Position numbers and translations under genes: made by a program. A DNA stretch of 5,856 nt from Actinomycetes bacterium (GTDB lineage Bacteria; Actinomycetota; Acidimicrobiia; Acidimicrobiales; Palsa-688), in the NCBI GenBank assembly GCA_021815935.1, contig JAKAZH010000118.1, positions 1 to 5,856 of the forward strand, read 5' to 3'. Shown here one piece after another: positions 1 to 5,717 of the stretch. Each line of letters opens with the position of its first letter. The stretch's first letter is position 1. Below the pieces are notes generated by a model. That model had not been told where the DNA came from. It did no database searches and saw only the letters and a list, made by a program, of their open reading frames with translations.

Positions 1-2
1 CC

Positions 3-179
3 CGGGAAGCCGAAGTGCTCTCCCTCATCGCGACGGGCCTCTCGAACGCGGAGATCGCCGCACACCTCGTGGTCAGCGAAGGCACCGTCAAGAGCCACAT
101 CAACCACCTGTTCGCCAAGATCGATGCCCGTGACCGCGCCCAGGCCGTCACCTACGCCTACCAGCACGGCCTCGCTTGA
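3..179 (+). CDS. LuxR/NarL-family response regulator, C-terminal DNA-binding domain (5' end outside window)
   Basis: The frame is open from the window edge to a TGA at 177-179 and gives 58 residues that are almost exactly a GerE/LuxR helix-turn-helix domain. It starts at [15 protein letters not shown], continues through the scaffold and recognition helices ([18 protein letters not shown]) and ends in the dimerisation helix ([17 protein letters not shown]) with a short YAYQHGLA tail. The EGTVKSHI segment is typical of the NarL/FixJ recognition helix. In this family the domain normally follows a phospho-receiver domain and a linker, which would lie upstream of the window. The protein is therefore probably a cytoplasmic transcription factor controlled by a sensor kinase, but the receiver is not seen, so a stand-alone LuxR regulator remains possible. 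Its targets cannot be inferred. The domain is intact, unlike the genes that follow it. Confidence 0.93.
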   Translation, partial: REAEVLSLIATGLSNAEIAAHLVVSEGTVKSHINHLFAKIDARDRAQAVTYAYQHGLA

Positions 180-523
180 CGCTGCGCACCGTGGCCCCAC
201 CCGTCTCGCCAATCGAGGACGGACCCACCCGGACGCTCAACTTCGCGGCAACGCTCGCCGACGGCACCCTCGGCGTGCGCCGCGGCGGATTCGTCGTAGG
301 GGTCTATTCACGTGAGCGGACTACAGCAAGCCACATGCTCGTCCCCACCAGCGGTGGCCCAGCTCAGCCAGCTGTCAGTCCGGTCAGATGAATGACCCCC
401 TCGCCTGTGTCCGGCAGCGCACTCCCCCCGCTCTCCTGGAGCGAGTCGGCCCTCTCGCGAACGACGGTAGTGCCGTGACGTGGGGCACCGCCGAGTGCGA
501 CCACCCGTCAGTGGTGTTGGCAG
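180..523. other. Intergenic stretch without a convincing gene
   Basis: No database-recognisable protein or RNA is visible here. One plus-strand frame starts with TTG at 176, overlapping the regulator's stop codon, and runs 71 codons to 391. Its first 40 or so codons are G/C-rich at the third position, as in a real gene, but this bias fades after about 300. The product (LNFAATLADGTLGVRRGGF and flanks) matches no family I know. It could be a small coupled gene or the decayed start of a former one. I see no hairpin followed by a T-run that would serve as a terminator for the regulator. Confidence 0.4.
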
Positions 524-1460
524 TCACGGTGCCGGTACCGGCACTTGGGCTATGGAGTCACCGGGGCCGATGTCGCTGCATCCGTTCTGGATGGGCCGAT
601 GCGCGAAGCGTTGGGTGAGGAAGACCTGCGCCTGGTCTAGGAAGGGCGGACCGGTCTGCTGGTGGTCGAGACCGTTGTAGATGTGGAGCTCGACGGGTAT
701 CCCCCGTTGGCAGTCGGTGTACGCGAGCTCCTGGACGTCCTCGGTGACCATGACGCCGTCACCGGTCGGGTCCGAGAGCTCGTTCCCGATGAGCAGCGGG
801 GCACGCGGGGTGCCGGTCCGGCTCATGATGAGGTGGTCGAAGATCCGGGCGAAGACGGCCACCTTTTGGCGCCTTCGAGGTGAACCGGGATGACCCACTT
901 CCACGGCGAGCCGGGACGTTCGACGTATGCGAGGTTGTGAGGCCGGTCGACGGGAAGGCCGCCTTCGGCCACATCGACGATTTCGAGATGGGGGGTGTAA
1001 CTCTGCGTCAGCTCGGAGGCGAACTCCGTGGCGATGGAGCCGCCCGAGTAGCCGACCATCCCGACGGGCGTGGAGACCTCCGGCACTCCGAGCCACTTCT
1101 CGGCCGCCCGGATGGCTTCGAGGAACCACCAACCGGATTGGCTGACCTACCAGCAAGCCCACCACCAAGCCCACGGGTGGGGAATTTCAGTGATCGAGTC
1201 TGGGGAAAGTTCCGTGATCGCTACCAGCGGAGGCGGCGGCCGGCCCGGAGGGTGTAGCTGGGGTCGCAGCGGGCGCCGAGGGCGTCGTAGGCGGCCTGAT
1301 AGGAGACCAGACCGCTGGCCGCCGAGGCTGCCTTGTCCAGGGGCTGGAGCACGGTGGCGACCGAGACCGTCCGACGACCGAGCTCGTCGGTGGTGACGTA
1401 GAGCAGCTGGGCCGCCCGCACCGGCGTGGTCGCTCTGCTCCGGCTGCACAGGACATGCAC
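524..1460 (-). pseudogene. Secretory lipase (LIP) family alpha/beta hydrolase, truncated and frameshifted
   Basis: Three minus-strand segments in different frames together read as an actinobacterial LIP-family (triacylglycerol lipase/esterase) protein. Segment one, about 1460-1222, is the N-terminal core (AAQLLYVTTDELGRRTVSV, then LVSYQAAYDALGARCDPSY). Segment two, about 1140-868, has QSGWWFLEAIRAAEKWLG and the nucleophile elbow GYSGG, with its serine codon at 1045-1047. Segment three, about 866-524, has the acid motif GDGVMV (Asp at 758-760), the histidine motif LDHQQTG (His at 662-664) and a typical PFLDQAQVFLTQRF tail ending in TGA at 524-526. Between segments one and two the family's central stretch is shortened and carries stop codons. 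Between two and three the frame slips by -1 at a four-A run (TTTT at 864-867 on the plus strand). The signal peptide and first strands are missing beyond about 1460. An intact homologue would be secreted and hydrolyse lipid esters. About 310 codons remain of a protein usually near 400. Confidence 0.8.
529..544. repeat. Perfect 16-bp palindrome GTGCCGGTACCGGCAC
   Basis: The two 8-base arms are exact reverse complements with no spacer. The palindrome lies inside the last codons of the lipase remnant, where it encodes the VPVPAP end, and it overlaps the end of the reading frame. It could be a binding site or the base of a small hairpin, but repetitive Val-Pro codons in high-GC DNA can give this by chance. 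Confidence 0.5.
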
Positions 1461-1757
1461 TATGCAGCGCCACGCAGCTTCCCTACTCAACGGTGCTCGG
1501 GATCGCCCGCGCCTCGGGGGCGATGATCGTGCCTCCGACCGGTTTTGGCCCCTTTGGTTTCGGCGCACGCCGGAAGGACACATGCGGGCCGTCTGCATCG
1601 GGGTCCTGGCTGCCACGGCGGTGGCGCAAAAGCCATCGCCTGCCGACGTGCACCACCCTTCTTCGGGTGGGGAGAGCCGTCCGTATGCCGACCACCAGAG
1701 GGAGGGTCATCGTGGCAACGTCCCCTTTTTGGAAGGAAGTAGTCCGCTGCGAGGCTC
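1461..1757. other. Intergenic stretch between lipase remnant and tetR gene; no supported gene
   Basis: Overlapping open frames exist on both strands, but none gives a recognisable product or steady codon bias. Two short hairpins are visible: arms 1502-1508 and 1518-1524 (ATCGCCC/GGGCGAT, 9-base loop) and arms 1653-1658 and 1665-1670 (CCACCC/GGGTGG, 6-base loop). Neither is followed by a T-run on either strand, so neither is a clear intrinsic terminator. The second lies about 90 bases past the tetR stop and might weakly end that transcript. A plus-strand frame from ATG 1582 to 1764 begins MRAVCIGVLAATAVAQ, like a short export signal, but its GGAAGGA is only 3 nt from the ATG and the rest is featureless. 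Confidence 0.4.
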
Positions 1758-2453
1758 TTACTGACCGGTGCGCTGTGCGACGAGGTGGTCGATCTCCGCT
1801 TCGAAGATACGCGCGGGATCAACCCCGACCTGCTCGAAGAAGCCTTCTATCTCCAAGCTGATGATCCCGTGCATTCGAGTCCAGGCAAGAAGTCCGAGTA
1901 GCAGTACTCGCGGATCATGTGGAGAGTCTGACGACCTCTGGCCCCAGCTGGAGAGTTCGTCGCGCAGGACGGAGTCCCTCACCGTCGCCGCTCGCTCGCC
2001 GGGGTCTAACTCTGAAAGGGCGACCAAAACGACGTCCATGGCGCGCTGCGCCTGGGGGGTGATACGAGCAGGGTCGAGTTCGCCGGACCCGTAGGAACTG
2101 CCGAACACCAATCGGTAGCGGTGAGGTTGACGCAGGGCCCACTGGCGGGTCCCGTCGAGCGCCGCTCGAAGGCGCTTTTCAGCCGTTTCGGAGCGGGTCT
2201 GGTCCGCCACGTCGGTGAGCGTGTCGGCGAGATCCTGGTAGCTCTCCTCGATGAGTGAGACAAACAGATCGTCGCGGGAGGAGAAGTAGCGGTAGAGGGC
2301 CGGGCCCGACATGCCCATCGCCTTGGCGATCCCGGTGAGGGACAGCGCAGCCGCTCCACCCTCAGCGACCTGGGCGAGTCCGTGTTCGCGGATCTCGGCC
2401 AACGTGTTGGACCGAACGCGATCCCGACGGGATGGAGCGGTCGTCGACGGCAT
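1758..2453 (-). CDS. TetR/AcrR-family transcriptional repressor with WHG-type C-terminal domain
   Basis: The 231-residue protein has the usual TetR length. Residues about 12-58 form the DNA-binding domain: a first helix with REHGLAQVAEGGAAALSLT, then the helix-turn-helix TGIAKAMGMSGPALYRYFSS, whose ALYRYF recognition helix is diagnostic, followed by the conserved RDDLF. The C-terminal ligand and dimer domain ends near residues 190-204 in LAWTRMHGIISLEIEG, which fits the WHG domain (PF13305) found in many actinobacterial TetR proteins. Such proteins are cytoplasmic dimers that leave DNA when a small hydrophobic ligand binds. The gene diverges from the MFS exporter with 90 bp between the start codons, the classic layout of a local repressor that controls the pump and itself. 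The ATG at 2453 has no Shine-Dalgarno sequence, but a -10-like TACAGT lies 6 nt upstream, suggesting leaderless translation. The stop is TAA at 1758-1760. The ligand cannot be read from the sequence. Confidence 0.95.
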   Translation of the reverse strand: MPSTTAPSRRDRVRSNTLAEIREHGLAQVAEGGAAALSLTGIAKAMGMSGPALYRYFSSRDDLFVSLIEESYQDLADTLTDVADQTRSETAEKRLRAALDGTRQWALRQPHRYRLVFGSSYGSGELDPARITPQAQRAMDVVLVALSELDPGERAATVRDSVLRDELSSWGQRSSDSPHDPRVLLLGLLAWTRMHGIISLEIEGFFEQVGVDPARIFEAEIDHLVAQRTGQ

Positions 2454-2459
2454 GTTTCA

Positions 2460-2465
2460 ACTGTA
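2460..2465 (-). promoter_or_regulatory. Putative -10 element (TACAGT) of the tetR gene, leaderless
   Basis: On the minus strand TACAGT fits the TAnnnT pattern of high-GC promoters. It ends 6 nt before the tetR ATG, so transcription would begin at or next to the A of the start codon. No convincing -35 hexamer is seen at the expected distance. The element overlaps the left GTAAC repeat (2463-2467), so a bound repressor there would block its own promoter. Confidence 0.4.
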
Positions 2466-2479
2466 ACACCATCTCCCGC

Positions 2480-2508
2480 TTGCGAGGTACCATCCGATCT
2501 GTTACGCT
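2480..2508 (+). promoter_or_regulatory. Putative promoter of the MFS-dehydrogenase operon
   Basis: TTGCGA at 2480-2485 and TACGCT at 2503-2508 are separated by the ideal 17 bp. The -35 matches four of six consensus bases, and the -10 fits TAnnnT. Transcription would start near 2515, giving a leader of about 29 nt before the ATG at 2544. The -10 lies inside the proposed operator palindrome at 2500-2516. Confidence 0.45.
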
Positions 2509-2516
2509 ATCTAACA
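2500..2516. promoter_or_regulatory. Putative TetR operator, TGTTA-N7-TAACA
   Basis: TGTTA (2500-2504) and TAACA (2512-2516) are perfect inverted 5-bp half-sites separated by 7 bp, a 17-bp palindrome of typical TetR operator size. It overlaps the proposed -10 element and start point of the exporter operon, where a bound repressor would block RNA polymerase. The assignment rests on symmetry and position. Confidence 0.5.
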
Positions 2517-2530
2517 CAAGTTACATAGTC

Positions 2531-2537
2531 AAAGGAG
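2531..2537 (+). promoter_or_regulatory. Ribosome binding site AAAGGAG for the MFS gene
   Basis: A near-perfect Shine-Dalgarno sequence sits 6 nt before the ATG at 2544. It fixes the start of the exporter and contrasts with the missing site in front of the divergent tetR gene. Confidence 0.85.
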
Positions 2538-2543
2538 AAGGAC

Positions 2544-4016
2544 ATGCACGTCATCGATCATCCAGAGTCTTCGGCGCCCCCAAACCCCCGCCGATGGACG
2601 GCTCTGGCGTTGCTCGCCATCGCCGATTTCGTCGTCATCCTCGACGCCACCATCGTCAATGTCGCCCTGCCCTCCATCGGAAGAAGCCTGCATGCTTCCA
2701 CCAGCGGACTTTCTTTGGTGGTCAGCGCTTACATTCTGGCCTTTGGTGGCCTGCTCCTGTTGGGAGGGCGTCTGGCCGACCTCTTCGGCCGTCGACGCCT
2801 ATTCGTCGGTGGCCTCGTGATCTTCGGGTTCGCCTCGCTCGCTGGAGGGTTCTCGACGTCGATCGGTGAGTTGATCGTCTTTCGCGCCATCCAAGGCTCC
2901 GGTGCCGCCATGTTGGCGCCCGCCGCCCGTTCCATCGTGGTGACTCTCTTCGAAGAGGGACCCGAACGCAGCAAGGCGCTCGGCATCTGGGCTGCGGTCG
3001 CTGGTTCGGGCGCCGTCGTCGGCCTGATCCTCGGTGGCGTACTGACCAGCACCCTGGGTTGGCAGTGGGTGTTGTTCGTCAACGTCCCCGTCACGTTGGG
3101 TGCTGCGGCACTGGCCCCTTTCCTCATTAAAGAGTCACGCGCCGACATCGAGGATCGCTCCGTAGACTACGTCGGAGCCACCCTGGTCACCGGTGGCCTC
3201 GTCGCGGTGCTCTACGCGCTGGTCAACGCTGGAACTGTGGGATGGGGCTCGGGCCAGACCCTCGGTCTCGTCGGGCTCGGCGCCACCCTGCTCGCAGCGT
3301 TCGTCTGGGTCGAAGGCAAGGTTCGTTCGCCGCTTTTGCCGCTGCGGATCCTCCGCGTTGCTCAGGTCAGGGGCGCCAACATTGCCATGCTCCTTATGGC
3401 CGCCGCCATGCTCGGGCTGTTCTTTGTCCTCACCCTGTACCTGCAGGACTTGATGGGCTACAGCGCCGTCAAGGCTGGTATGGCTTCGGTCCCCCTCGGC
3501 CTGGTGCTGATCACCGTCGCCGGAATGAGTGGCCCTGTTGCCGAGCAGCTCGGTGCCAAGCCGGTACTGCTGGCGGGACTGGGGCTCTTCACGCTCGGTG
3601 TGGCCTGGATGTCACAGATCACCGCCCACGGGAGCTACCTCAATGACGTCTTCGGCCCCAGCCTCATCATCGGCGCTGGTCTGGCGTTGTCCCTCGTCGC
3701 GCTCACCATCGCCTCGGTGAGCGGCATCGAAGCCGAGCACTCCGGTGTGGCGGGCGGGCTTATCAACATGACCCAGCAGGTCGGCGGATCGATCGGCCTG
3801 GCCATCGTGACCGCGATCATCACGGGTCATCTCCATGGCCAAGTGCACAGCGCGGCTGCCTTCACTGAGGGTCTTCGCAACGCCCTCATGGTGGCTGCAG
3901 CCATCGGAGCGGCCAGCGTCGCTATTGCCGCGGTCGCGCTGCCTCGACGCAACCGCACCGTGCGAATGGCACAGATCACAACAGTTGCCCTCCCCGCAGC
4001 TGTCCCGGCCCCGTAA
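2544..4016 (+). CDS. MFS multidrug exporter, DHA2 (EmrB/QacA-like, 14-TM) family
   Basis: The 490-residue membrane protein has the length and hydrophobic pattern of 14-helix drug:H+ antiporters. A short cytoplasmic N-terminus (residues 1-17) leads into TM1, which ends with the DHA2 motif LDATIVNVALP (33-43). Motif A, GGRLADLFGRRRLF (74-87), lies in the TM2-3 loop. Motif B, RAIQGSGAAMLAP (114-126), holds the conserved arginine, and motif C, GSGAVVGLILGGVL (154-167), marks an antiporter in TM5. It is followed by the W-WVLFVNVPV signature (173-183). The C-terminal half keeps hydrophobic helices to about residue 465 and ends in a short basic tail (PRRNRT) rather than a large domain. Such pumps use the proton gradient to expel lipophilic, often cationic or antibiotic-like compounds from the cytoplasmic membrane. 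The gene has a strong ribosome site, a divergent TetR repressor and an MDR dehydrogenase 36 nt downstream, so it is very likely first in a substrate-inducible operon. The substrate is unknown. Confidence 0.95.
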   Translation: MHVIDHPESSAPPNPRRWTALALLAIADFVVILDATIVNVALPSIGRSLHASTSGLSLVVSAYILAFGGLLLLGGRLADLFGRRRLFVGGLVIFGFASLAGGFSTSIGELIVFRAIQGSGAAMLAPAARSIVVTLFEEGPERSKALGIWAAVAGSGAVVGLILGGVLTSTLGWQWVLFVNVPVTLGAAALAPFLIKESRADIEDRSVDYVGATLVTGGLVAVLYALVNAGTVGWGSGQTLGLVGLGATLLAAFVWVEGKVRSPLLPLRILRVAQVRGANIAMLLMAAAMLGLFFVLTLYLQDLMGYSAVKAGMASVPLGLVLITVAGMSGPVAEQLGAKPVLLAGLGLFTLGVAWMSQITAHGSYLNDVFGPSLIIGAGLALSLVALTIASVSGIEAEHSGVAGGLINMTQQVGGSIGLAIVTAIITGHLHGQVHSAAAFTEGLRNALMVAAAIGAASVAIAAVALPRRNRTVRMAQITTVALPAAVPAP

Positions 4017-4040
4017 CTCCAAGACCACCAACTCAATGAA

Positions 4041-4045
4041 AGAGG
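4041..4045 (+). promoter_or_regulatory. Ribosome binding site AGAGG deciding the dehydrogenase start
   Basis: AGAGG, within GAAAGAGG, lies 7 nt before the ATG at 4053. The alternative in-frame ATG at codon 14 (4092) would remove the low-complexity Ser/Thr/Pro start and begin directly at the conserved fold, but no such site precedes it. The upstream start is therefore preferred. Confidence 0.65.
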
Positions 4046-4052
4046 CTTCACC

Positions 4053-5117
4053 ATGAATGCATCCACATCCACGCCATCGACCCCCACCGCCATGCTCACC
4101 GAGATCGTGCTACCCGGCCTCGTCGAGCCCGACGGTCTCATCGTCCAGCATCGGCCCGTACCCACCCCCGGCAAAGGCCAAGCGCTGGTCGAGATGCTGG
4201 CCACCGGCGTGTCGTTCGCCGAGCAGGGGATGCGGCGTGGTCGCTATCCGGGTCAACCCAAGTTCCCGTTCGTGCTCGGCTACGACCTCGTCGGTGTGGT
4301 CACCGCCGTCGGTCCCCAAGGAGACGATTCGCTGGTCGGTCGCCGCGTCGCTGCGGTTGTCAAGACCGGAGGTTGGACCACTCACGCGTTAGTTGACGCC
4401 GGCCACCTCGTTCCTGTTCCCGACGGCATAGACGCAGCAGAGGCCGAGACTGTGGTGGTCAACGGCGTCACCGCTTGGCAAATGTTGAAAAAGGCAAAGG
4501 TCCACTCTGGTCAGACCATCCTCGTACACGGCGCCAACGGCGGAGTGGGGAACACGCTGGCTCGGCTGGCCAATCATGCGGGCATCCGCGTGATTGGCAC
4601 CGCCTCGACACGCCACCATGACGCTCTGCGGACGATGGGGGTGGAACCCGTCGACTACAACGACGCAGAACTGTCCGACCTTGTCAGGCAACACGCTCCA
4701 GGTGGTGTCGACGCCGTCTTCGATCATCTCGGCGGCCCGAGCTTCCAGCGCTCGTTCGAGCTGTTGGCGCCCGGCGGGACGCTCGTGGCCTACGGCATGG
4801 CCGCCCACAAGGACGAAACCACCAACACGCTTCTCATGCTTCTTACCTTCCTCGGGGTGTACGGACGCCTTGGGCTCTGGAGCCTTCTCCCCAACAAACG
4901 ACGCGCACTCTTCTACAACTTCTGGGGAGGGAAGCTCCTTCGTCCGAAGCCATTTTGGCTGCGCTTGGCCTCCGACCTCACGTCGATATTCTCCCTACTT
5001 GCCGAAGGTGCCATCACTCCCCACGTAGCTGCCTGCCTTCCACTGGCCGAGGCCGCCACGGCGATGACCCTCGCTGAATCCAGGACGGTATTCGGCAAGG
5101 TCGTCTTGGTCCCATGA
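4053..5117 (+). CDS. Zinc-independent medium-chain dehydrogenase/reductase, quinone oxidoreductase-like
   Basis: The 354-residue protein has the two-domain MDR layout. After a Ser/Thr/Pro-rich leader (1-13), the GroES-like catalytic domain runs to about residue 125 and includes TGVSFAEQGMRRGRYPGQP (51-69) and FPFVLGYDLVGVV (71-83). The Rossmann domain carries the nucleotide-binding glycine motif HGANGGVG (159-166), then IGTAS (181-185), GGVDAVFDHLGG (217-228) and LAPGGTLVAYG (238-248). The C-terminal GRLGLW, FYNFWGG and VFGKVVLV segments resemble QOR/VAT-1-type members. The GHE zinc motif and structural cysteines of alcohol dehydrogenases are absent, so it should reduce quinones, enones or other activated double bonds with NAD(P)H in the cytosol. 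It lies 36 nt after the exporter with its own AGAGG site, almost certainly in the same transcript. It may detoxify or modify the compound the pump exports. The exact substrate, and NADPH versus NADH preference, are not decided by the sequence. Confidence 0.9.
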   Translation: MNASTSTPSTPTAMLTEIVLPGLVEPDGLIVQHRPVPTPGKGQALVEMLATGVSFAEQGMRRGRYPGQPKFPFVLGYDLVGVVTAVGPQGDDSLVGRRVAAVVKTGGWTTHALVDAGHLVPVPDGIDAAEAETVVVNGVTAWQMLKKAKVHSGQTILVHGANGGVGNTLARLANHAGIRVIGTASTRHHDALRTMGVEPVDYNDAELSDLVRQHAPGGVDAVFDHLGGPSFQRSFELLAPGGTLVAYGMAAHKDETTNTLLMLLTFLGVYGRLGLWSLLPNKRRALFYNFWGGKLLRPKPFWLRLASDLTSIFSLLAEGAITPHVAACLPLAEAATAMTLAESRTVFGKVVLVP

Positions 5118-5125
5118 CGCCGAGA

Positions 5126-5145
5126 GCGCCGAGCTCCTGCGGCGC
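5126..5145 (+). terminator. Small GC hairpin after the dehydrogenase gene (doubtful terminator)
   Basis: GCGCCG (5126-5131) and CGGCGC (5140-5145) pair perfectly around an 8-base loop, starting 9 nt after the dehydrogenase stop. No T-run follows, so it is not a classic intrinsic terminator. It may stabilise the transcript's 3' end or attenuate read-through into the broken thioesterase. Confidence 0.3.
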
Positions 5146-5174
5146 CTTGCCACGCACCGACCGAGGTCGTCGGC

Positions 5175-5545
5175 GTGACCGACAGTCCCATCGATCTGTT
5201 GACGCTGATGCCTTTTGCCCAGACGCCCGGTATCGAGTTGCTGGCAGCCAGCCCCGACGACGTCCGTGCATGCCTTGACTGGCACGAGCGGCTCTGCACC
5301 GCCGGGGGTGTCCTCCACGGCGGTGCACTCATGGCGCTCGCCGACACCACCGGAGAGTTGTGCGCCTATCTCAACCTCCTGATGGTTCTTCGACCACCAC
5401 GATCGAGTCGAAGACCAACTTTCTGCGCGCCGTCAGGTCGCCCGCATCCGACACCGGCCGGCGAGACTGCAATTTTATATGTGTGGCCGTGATGGCTCAT
5501 CCGGATCTGCCGCGAGGACCCGCTGTCGCGACGCAGGGTTTTTCC
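5175..5545 (+). pseudogene. PaaI-type hotdog-fold thioesterase, frameshifted (3' limit approximate)
   Basis: From GTG 5175, with GAGG 8 nt upstream, the frame gives MPFAQTPGIELLAASPDDV, then CTAGGVLHGGALMALADTTG. The latter carries the PaaI/4HBT HGG-x3-ALADT motif that binds and hydrolyses acyl-CoA thioesters. The match stops after CAYLNL at about 5376. It resumes in the +1-shifted frame as PDGSSTTTIESKTNFLRAV, exactly the next family segment, so one base (most simply a C in the CTCCTG around 5374-5380) appears to be missing. The rest (TGRRDCNFICVAVMAHPD to PAVATQ, ending near 5545) is only loosely family-like, which suggests further decay or divergence. An intact protein would be about 140 residues, cytosolic and multimeric. 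It lies 57 nt after the dehydrogenase and may once have been the operon's third gene. A sequencing error could explain the shift but not the weak 3' end. Confidence 0.75.
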
Positions 5546-5552
5546 GCCGAAC

Positions 5553-5717
5553 CTATGTCAGGTTGGGTGAGTCGCCTCGCTCGGCGCAGAGTGCGTCAAG
5601 CAGCTGCAGCATCGTTGCCATTGCCTTAGCCCAGATGTTGCCGTTGTCGATCTCCGTGCGCTCCTCTTCGGGAGCGCGGGAACAGTCGTAGCCCTCGGTC
5701 ACGATGGTGGCATTCAC
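5553..5717 (-). pseudogene. Open frame of 54 codons, probably the 3' end of a damaged gene
   Basis: The minus-strand frame from GTG 5717 to TAG 5553-5555 reads VNATIVTEGYDCSRAPEEER and continues through EIDNGNIWAKAMATMLQLLD to a hydrophilic end (CAERGDSPNLT). The helical, Ala/Leu/Met-rich pattern and frequent G/C third positions look protein-coding. No Shine-Dalgarno sequence precedes the GTG, and an in-frame TAG lies only 6 nt upstream (5724-5726), so this is more likely the C-terminal end of an interrupted protein than a small gene. I do not recognise the family with confidence. The helix-rich end would suit a TetR-type C-terminus, but this is a guess. It ends tail to tail, about 8 nt from the thioesterase remnant. 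Confidence 0.4.

Larger units (their letters stand above)
2463..2524. promoter_or_regulatory. Three GTTAC/GTAAC repeats across the divergent promoter
   Basis: The pentamer GTTAC or its complement GTAAC occurs at 2463-2467 (GTAAC), 2501-2505 (GTTAC) and 2520-2524 (GTTAC). The outer pair extends to TGTAAC and GTTACA, exact reverse complements. Start-to-start spacing is 38 and 19 bp, a twofold ratio. In a stretch of only 90 bp this looks like a multi-site operator for the divergent TetR protein, covering the promoters of both genes. Binding is inferred from layout only. Confidence 0.45.

Noticed and set aside
880..1257. Plus-strand 125-codon open frame opposite the lipase remnant
   Set aside because: It is the antisense of the lipase segments, which carry clear family motifs on the minus strand. 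The plus product is low-complexity and unrecognisable.
1653..1670. CCACCC/GGGTGG hairpin as a terminator for the tetR gene
   Set aside because: There is no T-run on either strand and it lies about 90 bases beyond the stop codon, so termination cannot be claimed.
1461..1757. Insertion sequence or attachment site between lipase remnant and tetR
   Set aside because: No transposase frame, terminal inverted repeats or matching direct repeats could be found by eye. An insertion boundary remains only a possibility.
1582..1764. Possible small secreted peptide starting MRAVCIGVLAATAVAQ
   Set aside because: The purine-rich stretch is too close to the ATG, the hydrophobic core is short, and the remainder lacks codon bias or any known domain.
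2729..3148. Minus-strand 139-codon open frame inside the exporter gene
   Set aside because: It is antisense to MFS motifs A to C. High-GC genes commonly give long shadow frames, and this one has no ribosome site or family match.
3612..4204. Minus-strand open frames over the exporter-dehydrogenase junction
   Set aside because: They overlap the strongly supported exporter and dehydrogenase frames and look like compositional shadows.
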